Part shown: in pieces, positions 22,036 to 30,773 of the stretch
Numbering within the stretch: the stretch's first letter is position 1
Layout of the letters: each line of letters opens with the position of its first letter
Assembly: GCF_018614525.1 (NCBI RefSeq)
Contig: NZ_JAGGOL010000090.1
Location: 1-52,451 of the forward strand
DNA from: Streptomyces sp. ISL-11
GTDB taxonomy: Bacteria > Actinomycetota > Actinomycetes > Streptomycetales > Streptomycetaceae
Length of the DNA stretch: 52,451 nucleotides
Direction: 5' to 3'
Program-made: the position numbers and the translations under genes
The notes under the pieces: model-generated
Told to the model about the DNA's origin: nothing
What the model saw: only the letters and a program-made list of their open reading frames with translations
Databases searched by the model: none

Positions 22036-24204
22036 ATGAACCCCTTGACCACCAGCGCGTTCGACCTTCCCGACCACCTTTCCCCCAAGGCCGACCCGGC
22101 GCTGATCGACGGCGACGAGCGGCACTTCACGGCCATCTCGGAGAGCCTTGAGCAGGCGATAGCCGAACTGTCCGACCGTCTGGAGGTCGCGCGCAAGGCG
22201 CCCGGCGGCATAGGCCGGGAGGCGATGGACCGGGACACGGAGATCCACCGCCTGACCGGTCGCCTGCGCACCCTGCGCCGCTTCGGTCTGGACCTGTGCC
22301 TGGGCCACATCGTCCCTGCGGACAGCCCCGAGCCCGTGTACGTGGGACGCCTCGGCCTCACCGACAGCGCGGGGCGCCGGCTGCTGCTCGACTGGCGCTC
22401 GCCCGCGGCCGAGCCGTTCTTCGCGGCGACCCACGCCAACCCGATGGGCCTGGCGAGCCGCCGCAGGTACCGCTGGACCCGCGGCCGGATCAGCGACTAC
22501 TGGGACGAGGTGTTCACCGCCGACGGGCTGGACGGGCACGCCGCGCTCGACGACCAGTCCGCGTTCATCGCCAGCCTGGGCGGCAACCGGTCGGCCCGGA
22601 TGCGCGACGTGCTCGCCACCATCCAGGCCGACCAGGACGCCGTCATCCGGGCGGGATCCCGCGGCGCTCTCGTCGTCGACGGCGGTCCGGGTACGGGAAA
22701 GACCGTCGTCGCTCTGCACCGCGCCGCCCACCTCCTCTACTCCGACCCCCGCCTCGGTCACCGTCGCGGCGGCGTGCTGTTCGTCGGTCCGAGCCGGCCC
22801 TACCTGGCCTACGTCGCCGATGTCCTGCCCAGCCTCGGCGAGGAGGGCGTGCAGACCTGCACCCTGCGCGACCTCGTCACCGAGGGAGCCGGAGCAACGG
22901 TCGAGAGCGACCCGGACGTGGCCCGTCTGAAGTCGTCCGCGGACATGGTGAAGGCGATCGAACCGGCCGTCGGCATCTACGAGGAGCCGCCCACCAAGGG
23001 AATGACGGTCTCGACCCACTGGTCCGACATCTGGCTGAGCGCCGACGACTGGGCGGCGGCGTTCGAAGCGGTGGAACCAGGCACTCCGCACAACGAGGCC
23101 CGCGACCAGATCCGCGAGGAACTGCTCACGATCCTGATGGACAAGGACGACAGTGACGTCCCGCCCGACCTGCTCCGGAGGTCGCTGCTGCAGGACCGGG
23201 AGCTGATCAGGGCCCTCAACCGGGCGTGGCCGATGCTGGAGGTGACCGACCTCGTCGGCGACCTGTGGTCGGTGCCCGCCTACCTGCGCAAGTGCGCTCC
23301 CTGGCTCGCCCCCGATGACGTCCGCAAGCTGCAGCGCGGGGACGCCCATGCCTGGACGGTGTCCGACCTGCCGCTCCTGGACGCGGCACGGCAGCGGCTC
23401 GGCGACCCGGAGGTGTCCGTACGCAAGCGTCGGCACGAGGCCGCCGTCGCCGCCGAACGCGCGCACCGGGCCGACGCCATGGACAGCCTGCTGCAGAACG
23501 TCGTCATCGACGAGAGCGAAGGCGCGCTGGGGATGCTGCGCGGACAGGACCTGCAGGACGCCCTGATCGACGAGAGCGCACTGCCCGGCACCGAACCGGA
23601 CCTGCTCGCCGGCCCGTTCGCACACATCGTCGTGGACGAGGCCCAGGAACTGACCGACGCCGAGTGGCAGATGCTGCTGCTCCGCTGCCCGTCCCGGAGC
23701 TTCACCATTGTCGGTGACCGCGCCCAGGCCAGGCACGGGTTCACGGAGTCGTGGCAGGAACGGCTCGAACGGGCCGGGCTCGACCGGATCACCGTGGCCT
23801 CCCTGAGCATCAACTACCGCACGCCGGAAGAGGTCATGGCGGAAGCCGAGCTCGTCATCCGCGCCGCACTCCCGGTCGCCAATGTGCCGACCTCCATCCG
23901 CAGCAGCGGCATCCCCGTCGCGCACGGATCCGTCGCGGACCTGGACTCGGTCCTCGACACCTGGCTCGCCGCACATGCCGACGGAATCGCCTGCGTCATC
24001 GGCGCTGGTGACACCGAGGCCGGCACATTCCGGGCGACATCCCGCGTCCGGTCGCTGACGCCGGAACTGTCGAAGGGGCTGGAGTTCGATCTGGTCGTCG
24101 TCATCGACCCGGAGACGTTCGGCAAGGGCATCGAAGGAGCCGTCGACCGCTATGTCGCGATGACCCGCGCGACCCAACGACTTGTCGTCCTGACGAGCCC
24201 CTGA
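22036..24204 (+). CDS. helR: HelD-like RNA polymerase recycling ATPase, HelR type
   Basis: UvrD/Rep-like superfamily 1 ATPase of the HelD group. These proteins bind RNA polymerase, eject stalled nucleic acid and, in the HelR subgroup, displace bound rifamycins. 722 residues. The N-terminal coiled-coil arm is about residues 28-60; LLDWRSPAAEPFF is typical of HelD. Motifs in order: Walker A GGPGTGKT (about 216-223), motif II VDEAQE, GDRAQAR, NYRTPEE, SKGLEFDLVVV and motif VI YVAMTRATQRL. The ATG at 22036 has CGGAGC upstream. The RAE upstream argues for the rifamycin-responsive HelR rather than a generic HelD. It is transcribed alone and is convergent with a GntR gene. Confidence 0.92.
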   Translation: MNPLTTSAFDLPDHLSPKADPALIDGDERHFTAISESLEQAIAELSDRLEVARKAPGGIGREAMDRDTEIHRLTGRLRTLRRFGLDLCLGHIVPADSPEPVYVGRLGLTDSAGRRLLLDWRSPAAEPFFAATHANPMGLASRRRYRWTRGRISDYWDEVFTADGLDGHAALDDQSAFIASLGGNRSARMRDVLATIQADQDAVIRAGSRGALVVDGGPGTGKTVVALHRAAHLLYSDPRLGHRRGGVLFVGPSRPYLAYVADVLPSLGEEGVQTCTLRDLVTEGAGATVESDPDVARLKSSADMVKAIEPAVGIYEEPPTKGMTVSTHWSDIWLSADDWAAAFEAVEPGTPHNEARDQIREELLTILMDKDDSDVPPDLLRRSLLQDRELIRALNRAWPMLEVTDLVGDLWSVPAYLRKCAPWLAPDDVRKLQRGDAHAWTVSDLPLLDAARQRLGDPEVSVRKRRHEAAVAAERAHRADAMDSLLQNVVIDESEGALGMLRGQDLQDALIDESALPGTEPDLLAGPFAHIVVDEAQELTDAEWQMLLLRCPSRSFTIVGDRAQARHGFTESWQERLERAGLDRITVASLSINYRTPEEVMAEAELVIRAALPVANVPTSIRSSGIPVAHGSVADLDSVLDTWLAAHADGIACVIGAGDTEAGTFRATSRVRSLTPELSKGLEFDLVVVIDPETFGKGIEGAVDRYVAMTRATQRLVVLTSP

Positions 24205-24215
24205 GGACAAGTTCC

Positions 24216-24479
24216 CTAGGAGTCGCCAGGTTCGGCGACGTCCGGCGGCAGCTGCTTGGAGACGAAGGAACCCATTCCGGGTTCGGTGTAGATGAGCCCT
24301 TCCGCGCGGAGTGCGCGGTGCACCTTGTGGGCAGTCATGCTGGCGATGCCGAACTCCTCCGTCAGCTGGACCACGGAGGGCACACGCGATCGCGGCTGAT
24401 ACGTGCCGTCCTCGATGCGTCGCCGAATCACCTCGGCCACCTGCCGCCAGCGCGGGATATCGGGAGCAAATTCGATCAC
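24216..24479 (-). CDS. Short GntR-type winged-helix regulator
   Basis: 87 residues that comprise only a GntR DNA-binding domain: PRWRQVAEVIRRRIEDGTYQ, VVQLTEEFGIASMTAHKVHRAL (helix-turn-helix) and GMGSFVSK (wing). There is no effector-binding domain, as in the small GntR proteins common in Streptomyces. The GTG at 24479 is preceded by TAGATT with only 6 nt between, so the message is probably leaderless. A palindrome TTGATCAA lies between -10 and start and could be an operator. It is divergent from the small hypothetical gene at 24644. Its stop is 11 bp from the helR stop. Confidence 0.88.
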   Translation of the reverse strand: MIEFAPDIPRWRQVAEVIRRRIEDGTYQPRSRVPSVVQLTEEFGIASMTAHKVHRALRAEGLIYTEPGMGSFVSKQLPPDVAEPGDS

Positions 24480-24533
24480 TTGATCAATCTACGCACGCCA
24501 TGGCGCGCCAGTCGAGATATGAAGTTGCAGCAG

Positions 24534-24561
24534 TTGTTGCCGTTGCACGGTGTTCTATAGG
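24534..24561 (+). promoter_or_regulatory. Promoter of the 143-aa hypothetical gene
   Basis: TTGTTG (24534-24539), a 16-nt spacer and TATAGG (24556-24561) give a good vegetative promoter about 80 nt before the ATG at 24644. It is divergent from the GntR start. Confidence 0.6.
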
Positions 24562-24643
24562 GCTCTTCGCTAGGCTGGATCTGAAACCCCGGCGGCCGCT
24601 GCCACGGCCCCGGGGCATGGCCCACGCCTTTAGGAGCGTCGAC

Positions 24644-25075
24644 ATGCACGACTTTATCTCTCGGTGGCATCGAAGGATCCGGAAGGTTTTCGCCGGCCCT
24701 GACGCCGCCCCGCCGTCCCCACCGGCGGAGCCGACCGTGACGTCCCCGCCAGAAGCGCCCCGCTCAACCTGCGGCGTCTACATGTGGGCCACCGCGCACG
24801 GAATCGACCTCAAGCCCAACAGCCCCCTCGCCGCCTGCACCTGCTCCGCGCACCTGAGCCAAGTCACCCCCGCCGTCGGCACATTCGTGCTCGACACTCG
24901 GAGGGACAAGGTCGGGGAGGTCATGGGTCACGACGGCCCGTACCTTCAGCTGCGGCCGCCTGCCGGTGGCAGGGAGTGGGACGCGGAACCCGGCAGCGTC
25001 CGGCCCGCCACCCAGGCCGAGCTGCTGAGCGCCAGAGTGCAAGCCGCCAACAGGGTCAGCCGGTGGGGGAAGTGA
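24644..25075 (+). CDS. Hypothetical protein paired with GntR regulator
   Basis: 143 residues with AGGAG 9 nt before the ATG. The first 45 residues are basic then Pro-rich. A Cys-containing middle (YMWATAHGIDLKPNSPLAACTCSAH) is followed by a conserved C-terminal block: VLDTRRDKVGEVMGHDGP, YLQLRPPAGGREWDAEP and VRPATQAELLSARVQAAN. I recall this last block (DKVGEVMG ... LRPPGGGREWD) in many small Streptomyces proteins encoded next to short GntR or XRE regulators; their function is unknown. No signal peptide or membrane segment is present. The divergent GntR gene is the likely regulator. Confidence 0.8.
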   Translation: MHDFISRWHRRIRKVFAGPDAAPPSPPAEPTVTSPPEAPRSTCGVYMWATAHGIDLKPNSPLAACTCSAHLSQVTPAVGTFVLDTRRDKVGEVMGHDGPYLQLRPPAGGREWDAEPGSVRPATQAELLSARVQAANRVSRWGK

Positions 25076-25135
25076 GCCCGCGCCCGTAGAGGAGATTCCG
25101 TCGCCGCGGCTCCGAATGCCGCGGCGACGGCCAGG

Positions 25136-25972
25136 CTACTTCTTGACCTCTACGCGCACGTCCGTCCGCAGCTTCGCGACCAGGCCGCCCGCCTCGTCGA
25201 ACGGTATCTTCACGCCCAGTCCCGACCGCGCCGCGTCGACGACGAAGACCGTGCCGACCGTGCTGTGGTCGGCCCAGATGCACAGCGGCATCGTCACCGT
25301 CTTGCTGCCGGTGTAGGTGACGTACTGGCACTTCATCACGGCGTTGTCGAGCCCGGCGGGGGCCACCTTCTGCGGGCTGCCCTCGACCTTGGACGTCACC
25401 GAGGCGTCGTCGTCCTTCTTCGCGGCGTTCGCCAGGCTGATGAACATGCGGTCCACGACCTGCTCCGGGTTCTTCACCTCGCCCCAGACGCCGTTGAACT
25501 TCAGGCCCTTCGTCGAGACGCCGGCGCCGGACTTGTAGCCGGCGCCCACGCTCTGCGGATTGGCGACGCCCATCCGCCGGACGTCGGCCAGCTCCTCGGT
25601 GTCGAAGCCCTCCTTGCCCTCGGCGGCGCCCTTCTTGTAATCGCCGACCACCGTCTCGGGCGTCGTGAGCTGGTAGCGCTTGCCGTCGTCGCCGACCGTG
25701 TCCCGGTTCTTCAGGAGCACGTAGCCGCCGCCCGCGATCGCCCCGACCAGGACGAGCGCGGCGACGCCGATGCCGATCGCCTTGCCCTTGCCGCCGCGCT
25801 GCGGGGGCATCGGCGGCGGGTACGGCATCCCGGGCTGCGGGTACGGCTGCGCCTGCCCGTACGGCTGCTGTGGGGGATACCCGTAGCCGGGCTGCTGTCC
25901 GTACGGGTTGCCCTGCGGCGGCGACTGCGGCGGCTGGGGCTGCCCGTACGGGCCCGGCTGGCTGTAACTCAC
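25136..25972 (-). CDS. Pro/Gln/Tyr/Gly-rich single-span membrane protein, paralogue 1
   Basis: 278 residues, GTG start. Residues 1-60 are a low-complexity PGPYGQP-type cytoplasmic tail. GGKGKAIGIG leads into one membrane helix (about 65-87), and the C-terminal about 190 residues are outside. The external domain shares with its two neighbours a Y-x-LTTPETV motif after the helix and a pair of cysteines in AVMKCQ and PLCIWADHSTVGTVFVVD, probably a disulfide. The C-terminus is KLRTDVRVEVKK. No family name is recognised. It is the last of three tandem paralogues on this strand. Confidence 0.88.
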   Translation of the reverse strand: MSYSQPGPYGQPQPPQSPPQGNPYGQQPGYGYPPQQPYGQAQPYPQPGMPYPPPMPPQRGGKGKAIGIGVAALVLVGAIAGGGYVLLKNRDTVGDDGKRYQLTTPETVVGDYKKGAAEGKEGFDTEELADVRRMGVANPQSVGAGYKSGAGVSTKGLKFNGVWGEVKNPEQVVDRMFISLANAAKKDDDASVTSKVEGSPQKVAPAGLDNAVMKCQYVTYTGSKTVTMPLCIWADHSTVGTVFVVDAARSGLGVKIPFDEAGGLVAKLRTDVRVEVKK

Positions 25973-26003
25973 GTGGGTGTCCCCCTCAGGGCCTCAGGCC
26001 CTA

Positions 26004-26957
26004 CTACTTGTTCTTGCGGACTTCGTTGCGCACCTTAACCGTGGCGTCGGAGAGCTCCTTGGCGGACATCACGTTGCCGGTGGCGGCCGCTGTGCCGGCG
26101 ACCGAGCTCTTCGATACCTGGTGCTGGACCACGCCCACCGCGCTCTTGTCGCCCCAGATGCAGGTGGACGTCTCCGACGTGGACGAAATGGTGCCGAGCG
26201 TGCTGGTGATCTTCTGTGTCCTGCACTTCAGCACGGCGCCGTCGAAACCGCTCGGCGTGAACTCGGTGTAGGGGGTGACTGTTTCGATCTTGGCCTTGAA
26301 GGTCCCCGCCATCTTGTTCTGGTTCTCGTCGATCTTGGCGATCATCGCGGCGACCGTGTTCTTCGGGTCGGCGATCGTGCCGTAGACGCCGCTGACCCCG
26401 AGGGTCTGCTTCTCGGTGTTGGCGTAGCTCTGCGAGACCGCCGCACCGTTCTCGACGCCGAACGCCTTGGCGTCCTTGTCGTTGGTGAGGTCCTTGGGTG
26501 CCTGGTCCGGGCTCGTTGCCGACGACTTCGTGTACTTGCCGTCCAGCAACGTCTCCGGCATCACCATCGTGTACGGAGCGACGTCCCCGTCGCTCCCGCC
26601 GCCCGTGAAGAACACGATGCCCCCCACGATCGCCCCCACGACCACCACGGCCCCCACCGCGATCCCGATCGCCTTCCCCTTGCCGCCGCCCTGCGGCGGC
26701 ACCGGCGGCGGGTACTGGCCCGGCATGCCCGGCTGCTGGCCGTACGGGGCCTGGGCGTACGGGCCCGGCTGCTGGGGGGCGCCGTACGGCGGCTGCGGCT
26801 GCTGGCCGTAGGGGGCCTGCTGCTGCGGCTGGCCCGCGTACGGCGGCGGGGGCGGCGGGTAACCGTAGCCGGGCTGTCCGGGCGCGCCGGCAGGCTGGCC
26901 GTACGGGCCGGGCTGCTGGGGAGGCTGTCCGTACGGGCCCGGCTGGTTGTAGCTCAT
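26004..26957 (-). CDS. Pro/Gln/Tyr/Gly-rich single-span membrane protein, paralogue 2
   Basis: 317 residues, ATG start with GAGAGAGA upstream. It has the longest low-complexity tail of the three (about 90 residues, repeated QPGPYGQ and PYGQQP), GGGKGKAIGIA, a membrane helix at about 97-118, and an external domain with YTMVMPETLL, AVLKCR and TCIWGDKSAVGVV. The cysteine pair is kept although the domain has diverged most, and WGD replaces WAD. The C-terminus (VRNEVRKNK) is basic, like paralogue 1. It lies 31 bp upstream of paralogue 1 and is probably in one transcript with it. Confidence 0.88.
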   Translation of the reverse strand: MSYNQPGPYGQPPQQPGPYGQPAGAPGQPGYGYPPPPPPYAGQPQQQAPYGQQPQPPYGAPQQPGPYAQAPYGQQPGMPGQYPPPVPPQGGGKGKAIGIAVGAVVVVGAIVGGIVFFTGGGSDGDVAPYTMVMPETLLDGKYTKSSATSPDQAPKDLTNDKDAKAFGVENGAAVSQSYANTEKQTLGVSGVYGTIADPKNTVAAMIAKIDENQNKMAGTFKAKIETVTPYTEFTPSGFDGAVLKCRTQKITSTLGTISSTSETSTCIWGDKSAVGVVQHQVSKSSVAGTAAATGNVMSAKELSDATVKVRNEVRKNK

Positions 26958-27090
26958 CGTGTCTCTCTCGATCCGTGGGGGGACTCAGACGTCTCTCGTG
27001 ACAGTCCGATCATCTTTCCCGATGTCTTACGCGGGCTTTACCACTGAGCCGCAACGGTTTCGGAACAGTTGACGGCTTCCGCCACCGCTC

Positions 27091-28017
27091 TCACGCCTCG
27101 ACGCGTACGTCCTGGCGGAGCTTGGCCGACCGGTTGGCGGCTTCCTCCAGGCTGAGGTCCTGACCGCTCACGATCATCGACGCGTCCAGGGCGAACACCG
27201 TCCCGACCGTGTTCTTGTCGGCCCAGACGCACAGCGGCATCTTGAGAGCCTTCTCGCTGCTGTCGCGACTGCCGAACTTCGCGACCTGGCACTTCATGAC
27301 GGCGTCGCCGAGCCCGTCCGGGTTCATCCGCTGGGGGCTGCCCTCGAACTCGGTCTTCGACTCCGGGTCGGTGTCCTTCGCCGCGGACGCCGCCGTGTTC
27401 TTGAACAGGCCGTCCACCAGCGCCTCGGGGTCGCGCACGTCATCGCCCCACGCACCGGTGAACCGGAGGAGCTTCTGGGAGCGCTTGTCCTCGCCGCCGC
27501 TCTTGTACGCGGCCGCGGTGCTCTCCGGGTTGGTCATGCCGAGCATCTTGAGGTCGTTCAGGTCCTTCGTCTCGAAGCTGCTGCCCGAGCCGTCCTTCTT
27601 GTACTCGCCGGAGATGACCGTCTCGGGGGTGACGAGCTTGTAGCGCTTGACGGCCGGGGTCGGGCTGGGCGTGCTGGTCCGGGGGGACGCCGAGGCCGAC
27701 GCGCCGGCCTTCGCGCCGCCGCCCTTCTCCTTGTCCTTGTCGCCGCCCATGATCACGACCGCGCCGGCCACCAGCGCGCCCACCACCACGACCGCGCCGA
27801 CGGCTATGCCGATCGCCTTGCCCTTGCCACCGCCCTGCGGCGGGGCCGGGGGCGGCGGCGGGTACGCGCCCCAGCCGCCCGGCTGCTGCGGCGGCGCGCC
27901 GTACGGCGGGGCGGGCGGCTGGGGCGGGAAGCCGGGGGCCTGGCCGGGGGCCGGCTGCGCGTAGGGGTTCGGCTGCTGCGGGGGCCGGCCGTACGGGCCC
28001 GGCTGGTGCTGGCTCAT
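27091..28017 (-). CDS. Pro/Gln/Tyr/Gly-rich single-span membrane protein, paralogue 3
   Basis: 308 residues, ATG start with GAGGCAACG upstream. It has a Pro-rich tail of about 60 residues (QPGPYGRPPQQ, APPYGAPPQQPGG), GGGKGKAIGIA, a membrane helix at about 69-90, and a charged and Ser/Thr/Pro linker (SASASPRTSTPSPTP). The external domain follows with YKLVTPETVISGEYKK, AVMKCQ and PLCVWADKNTVGTVFALD. It is the first gene of the three tandem paralogues and is divergent from valS across 122 bp. Its external domain is closest to paralogue 1. Confidence 0.88.
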   Translation of the reverse strand: MSQHQPGPYGRPPQQPNPYAQPAPGQAPGFPPQPPAPPYGAPPQQPGGWGAYPPPPPAPPQGGGKGKAIGIAVGAVVVVGALVAGAVVIMGGDKDKEKGGGAKAGASASASPRTSTPSPTPAVKRYKLVTPETVISGEYKKDGSGSSFETKDLNDLKMLGMTNPESTAAAYKSGGEDKRSQKLLRFTGAWGDDVRDPEALVDGLFKNTAASAAKDTDPESKTEFEGSPQRMNPDGLGDAVMKCQVAKFGSRDSSEKALKMPLCVWADKNTVGTVFALDASMIVSGQDLSLEEAANRSAKLRQDVRVEA

Positions 28018-28126
28018 CGTTGCCTCGGTGTCTCGCTGAACGTCAGGTCCACGTCATCCTTACGGACGGCTCCAGCGGGCTCCGCCCCGGCCCCGAATGG
28101 ATTCGTAACCCCCGCGCACGCCCCCG

Positions 28127-28139
28127 TAGACTTCACCCC
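28127..28139 (+). promoter_or_regulatory. Leaderless promoter of valS
   Basis: TAGACT (28127-28132) is followed by exactly 7 nt and the GTG at 28140, with no Shine-Dalgarno sequence. The same TAGACT-N7-GTG arrangement precedes folC. No T-box leader is possible in this space. Confidence 0.65.
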
Positions 28140-30773
28140 GTGACCGAGAACACTCAGCGCCCCGACAGCGGGCCGAACGACAGCAACCCCGAACTGCCGA
28201 CCCAGTACGCGCCGGCCGATGTAGAGGGGCCGCTGTACGAGCGCTGGGTAGAGCGGGGCTACTTCGAGGCCGACGCGAAGAGCGACAAGAAGCCGTACAC
28301 CATCGTCATCCCGCCGCCGAACGTCACCGGCTCGCTCCACCTGGGCCACGCCTTCCAGCACACCCTGATGGACGCCCTCACGCGCCGAAAGCGCATGCAG
28401 GGCTACGAGGCGCTGTGGCTGCCCGGCATGGACCACGCCGGCATCGCCACCCAGAACGTCGTCGAGCGCGAGCTCGGCAAGGAGGGCGTCTCCCGCCACG
28501 ACCTCGGCCGTGAGGCGTTCACCGAGCGCGTCTGGCAGTGGAAGGAGGAGTACGGCGGCAAGATCCTCGGGCAGATGCGCCGGCTCGGCGACGGCGTCGA
28601 CTGGTCGCGCGAGCGCTTCACCATGGACGAGGGCCTGTCCAAGGCCGTCCAGACGATCTTCAAGAAGCTCTACGACGACGAGTTGATCTACCGCGCCGAG
28701 CGCATCATCAACTGGTGCCCGCGATGCCTGACCGCCATCTCGGACATCGAGGTGGAGTACCAGGACGACGACGGTGAGCTCGTCTCCATCACCTACGGCG
28801 AGGGCGAGGACACCCTCGTCGTCGCCACGACCCGCGCCGAGACGATGCTCGGTGACACGGCCGTGGCCGTCCACCCGGACGACGAGCGCTACGCCCACCT
28901 GATCGGCAAGCTGATCAAGCTGCCGCTCACCGAGCGTTCGATCCCGGTCGTGGCCGACACCCACGTCGACCCCGAGTTCGGCACCGGCGCGGTCAAGGTG
29001 ACCCCCGCCCACGACCCCAACGACTTCGCCATCGGCCAGCGCCACGGCCTGGAGTCGATGACCGTCATGGACGAGCGCGGCGTCATCACCGTGCACGGCC
29101 CGTTCCTCGGCCTGGACCGCTTCGAGGCCCGTTCCGCGATCGTCGGCGCCCTGCGCGCCGAGGGCCGGATCGTTGCCGAGAAGCGCCCGTACGTCCACTC
29201 CGTCGGCCACTGCTCGCGCTGCAAGACGACGCTGGAGCCGCGGCTGTCCATGCAGTGGTGGGTCAAGGTCGACCCGCTGGCCAAGGCCGCCGGTGACGCC
29301 GTCCGCGACGGCAAGGTCACGATCCACCCGCAGGACATGTCGAAGCGCTACTTCGACTGGGTCGACAACATGCACGACTGGTGCATCTCGCGCCAGCTGT
29401 GGTGGGGCCACCGCATCCCCGTCTGGTACGGCCCGGACGGCGAGACCGTCTGCGTCGGCCCGGACGAGCAGCCGCCCGCCGGCGAGGACTGGACGCAGGA
29501 CCCGGACGTCCTGGACACCTGGTTCTCCTCCGGCCTGTGGCCCTTCTCGACCCTCGGCTGGCCGGAGAAGACGCCGGATCTGGAGAAGTTCTACGCCACC
29601 GACGTCCTGGTCACCGGCCACGACATCATCTTCTTCTGGGTCGCCCGGATGATGATGTTCGGCCTGTACGCGATGGACGGCGAGCCGCCGTTCCACACGA
29701 TCGCGCTGACCGGCCTGGTCCGCGACCAGTTCGGCAAGAAGATGTCGAAGTCGTCGGGCACCGCGGTGGACCCGCTGGACTGGATGAACGAGTACGGCTC
29801 CGACGCCGTCCGCTTCACCCTGGCCAAGGGCGCCAACCCCGGCACCGACGTCCCGATCGGCGAGGACTGGGTCCAGGCGTCCCGCAACTTCGCCAACAAG
29901 ATCTGGAACGCCACGCGCTTCGCGCTGATGAACGGCGCCACGGTCGAGGGCGAACTGCCGCCCGTCGAGCAGTTGTCGGCCACCGACCGCTGGATCCTCT
30001 CGCGCCTGAACGCCACGGTCGCCGAAGCCGACGCGTACTACGACGACTACCAGTTCTCCAAGCTCACCGACGCCCTCTACCACTTCGCGTGGGACGAGGT
30101 CTTCGACTGGTACGTCGAGCTGTCCAAGACCACGTTCATGGCCGGCGGTGAGCCGGCGAAGGTCTCCGGCCGCGTCCTCGGCGAGGTCCTCGACGTCCTG
30201 CTGCGCCTGCTCCACCCGGTCGTCCCGTTCGTCACCGAGACGCTGTGGACGACGCTCACGGGCAAGGAGTCGGTCGTCATCGCCGACTGGCCGCAAGACT
30301 CCGGCTTCCGTGACGCGGGCGCCGAGCGGGAGATCGGGAACCTCCAGCAGGTGATCACCGAGGTCCGCCGCTTCCGCTCCGACCAGGGCCTCCAGCCCGG
30401 CCAGCGGGTTCCGGCGAAGCTCGGCCTGAGCGGTACGGCCCTGGCCGCCCACGAGGGCGCCATCCGTCAGCTGCTGCGGCTCCAGCCCGCCGGGGACGAC
30501 TTCCAGGCCACCGCGACCCTGCCGGTCGCCGGCGCCACCGTCGCCCTCGACCTCTCCGGCACCATCGACGTCGAGGCCGAGCGCAAGCGTCTGACCAAGG
30601 CGCTGGCCGCGGCCGAGAAGGACAAGGTCCAGTCCACGGCCAAGCTGGGCAACGAGGCGTTCCTCGCGAAGGCCGCCGAGGTGGCCGTGGAGAAGATCCG
30701 CAAGCGGCTGGAGACGGCCGAGGCCGACATCGAGCGGATCACCGCCCAGCTGGCGGGCCTGCCCAAGGCCTAG
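28140..30773 (+). CDS. valS: Valyl-tRNA synthetase
   Basis: Class I aminoacyl-tRNA synthetase that charges tRNA-Val. 877 residues. The HIGH-type motif is PPPNVTGSLHLGHA (residues about 61-74). The CP1 editing domain has TTRAETMLGDTAVAVHP and GTGAVKVTPAHDPND. The KMSKS motif is GKKMSKSSGTAVDP, and DWCISRQLWWGH(R)IP separates the two. An anticodon-binding helical domain and the C-terminal coiled coil (IDVEAERKRLTKALAAAEKD onwards, last 75 residues) complete the enzyme. The GTG at 28140 is chosen from the -10 spacing. Its 3' end overlaps the 3' end of the convergent membrane-protein gene by 35 bp. Confidence 0.98.
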   Translation: MTENTQRPDSGPNDSNPELPTQYAPADVEGPLYERWVERGYFEADAKSDKKPYTIVIPPPNVTGSLHLGHAFQHTLMDALTRRKRMQGYEALWLPGMDHAGIATQNVVERELGKEGVSRHDLGREAFTERVWQWKEEYGGKILGQMRRLGDGVDWSRERFTMDEGLSKAVQTIFKKLYDDELIYRAERIINWCPRCLTAISDIEVEYQDDDGELVSITYGEGEDTLVVATTRAETMLGDTAVAVHPDDERYAHLIGKLIKLPLTERSIPVVADTHVDPEFGTGAVKVTPAHDPNDFAIGQRHGLESMTVMDERGVITVHGPFLGLDRFEARSAIVGALRAEGRIVAEKRPYVHSVGHCSRCKTTLEPRLSMQWWVKVDPLAKAAGDAVRDGKVTIHPQDMSKRYFDWVDNMHDWCISRQLWWGHRIPVWYGPDGETVCVGPDEQPPAGEDWTQDPDVLDTWFSSGLWPFSTLGWPEKTPDLEKFYATDVLVTGHDIIFFWVARMMMFGLYAMDGEPPFHTIALTGLVRDQFGKKMSKSSGTAVDPLDWMNEYGSDAVRFTLAKGANPGTDVPIGEDWVQASRNFANKIWNATRFALMNGATVEGELPPVEQLSATDRWILSRLNATVAEADAYYDDYQFSKLTDALYHFAWDEVFDWYVELSKTTFMAGGEPAKVSGRVLGEVLDVLLRLLHPVVPFVTETLWTTLTGKESVVIADWPQDSGFRDAGAEREIGNLQQVITEVRRFRSDQGLQPGQRVPAKLGLSGTALAAHEGAIRQLLRLQPAGDDFQATATLPVAGATVALDLSGTIDVEAERKRLTKALAAAEKDKVQSTAKLGNEAFLAKAAEVAVEKIRKRLETAEADIERITAQLAGLPKA

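Noticed and set aside
28018..28139. T-box riboswitch before valS
   Set aside because: The leader space is too short, the -10 is 7 nt before GTG, and no T-box core sequence is visible.
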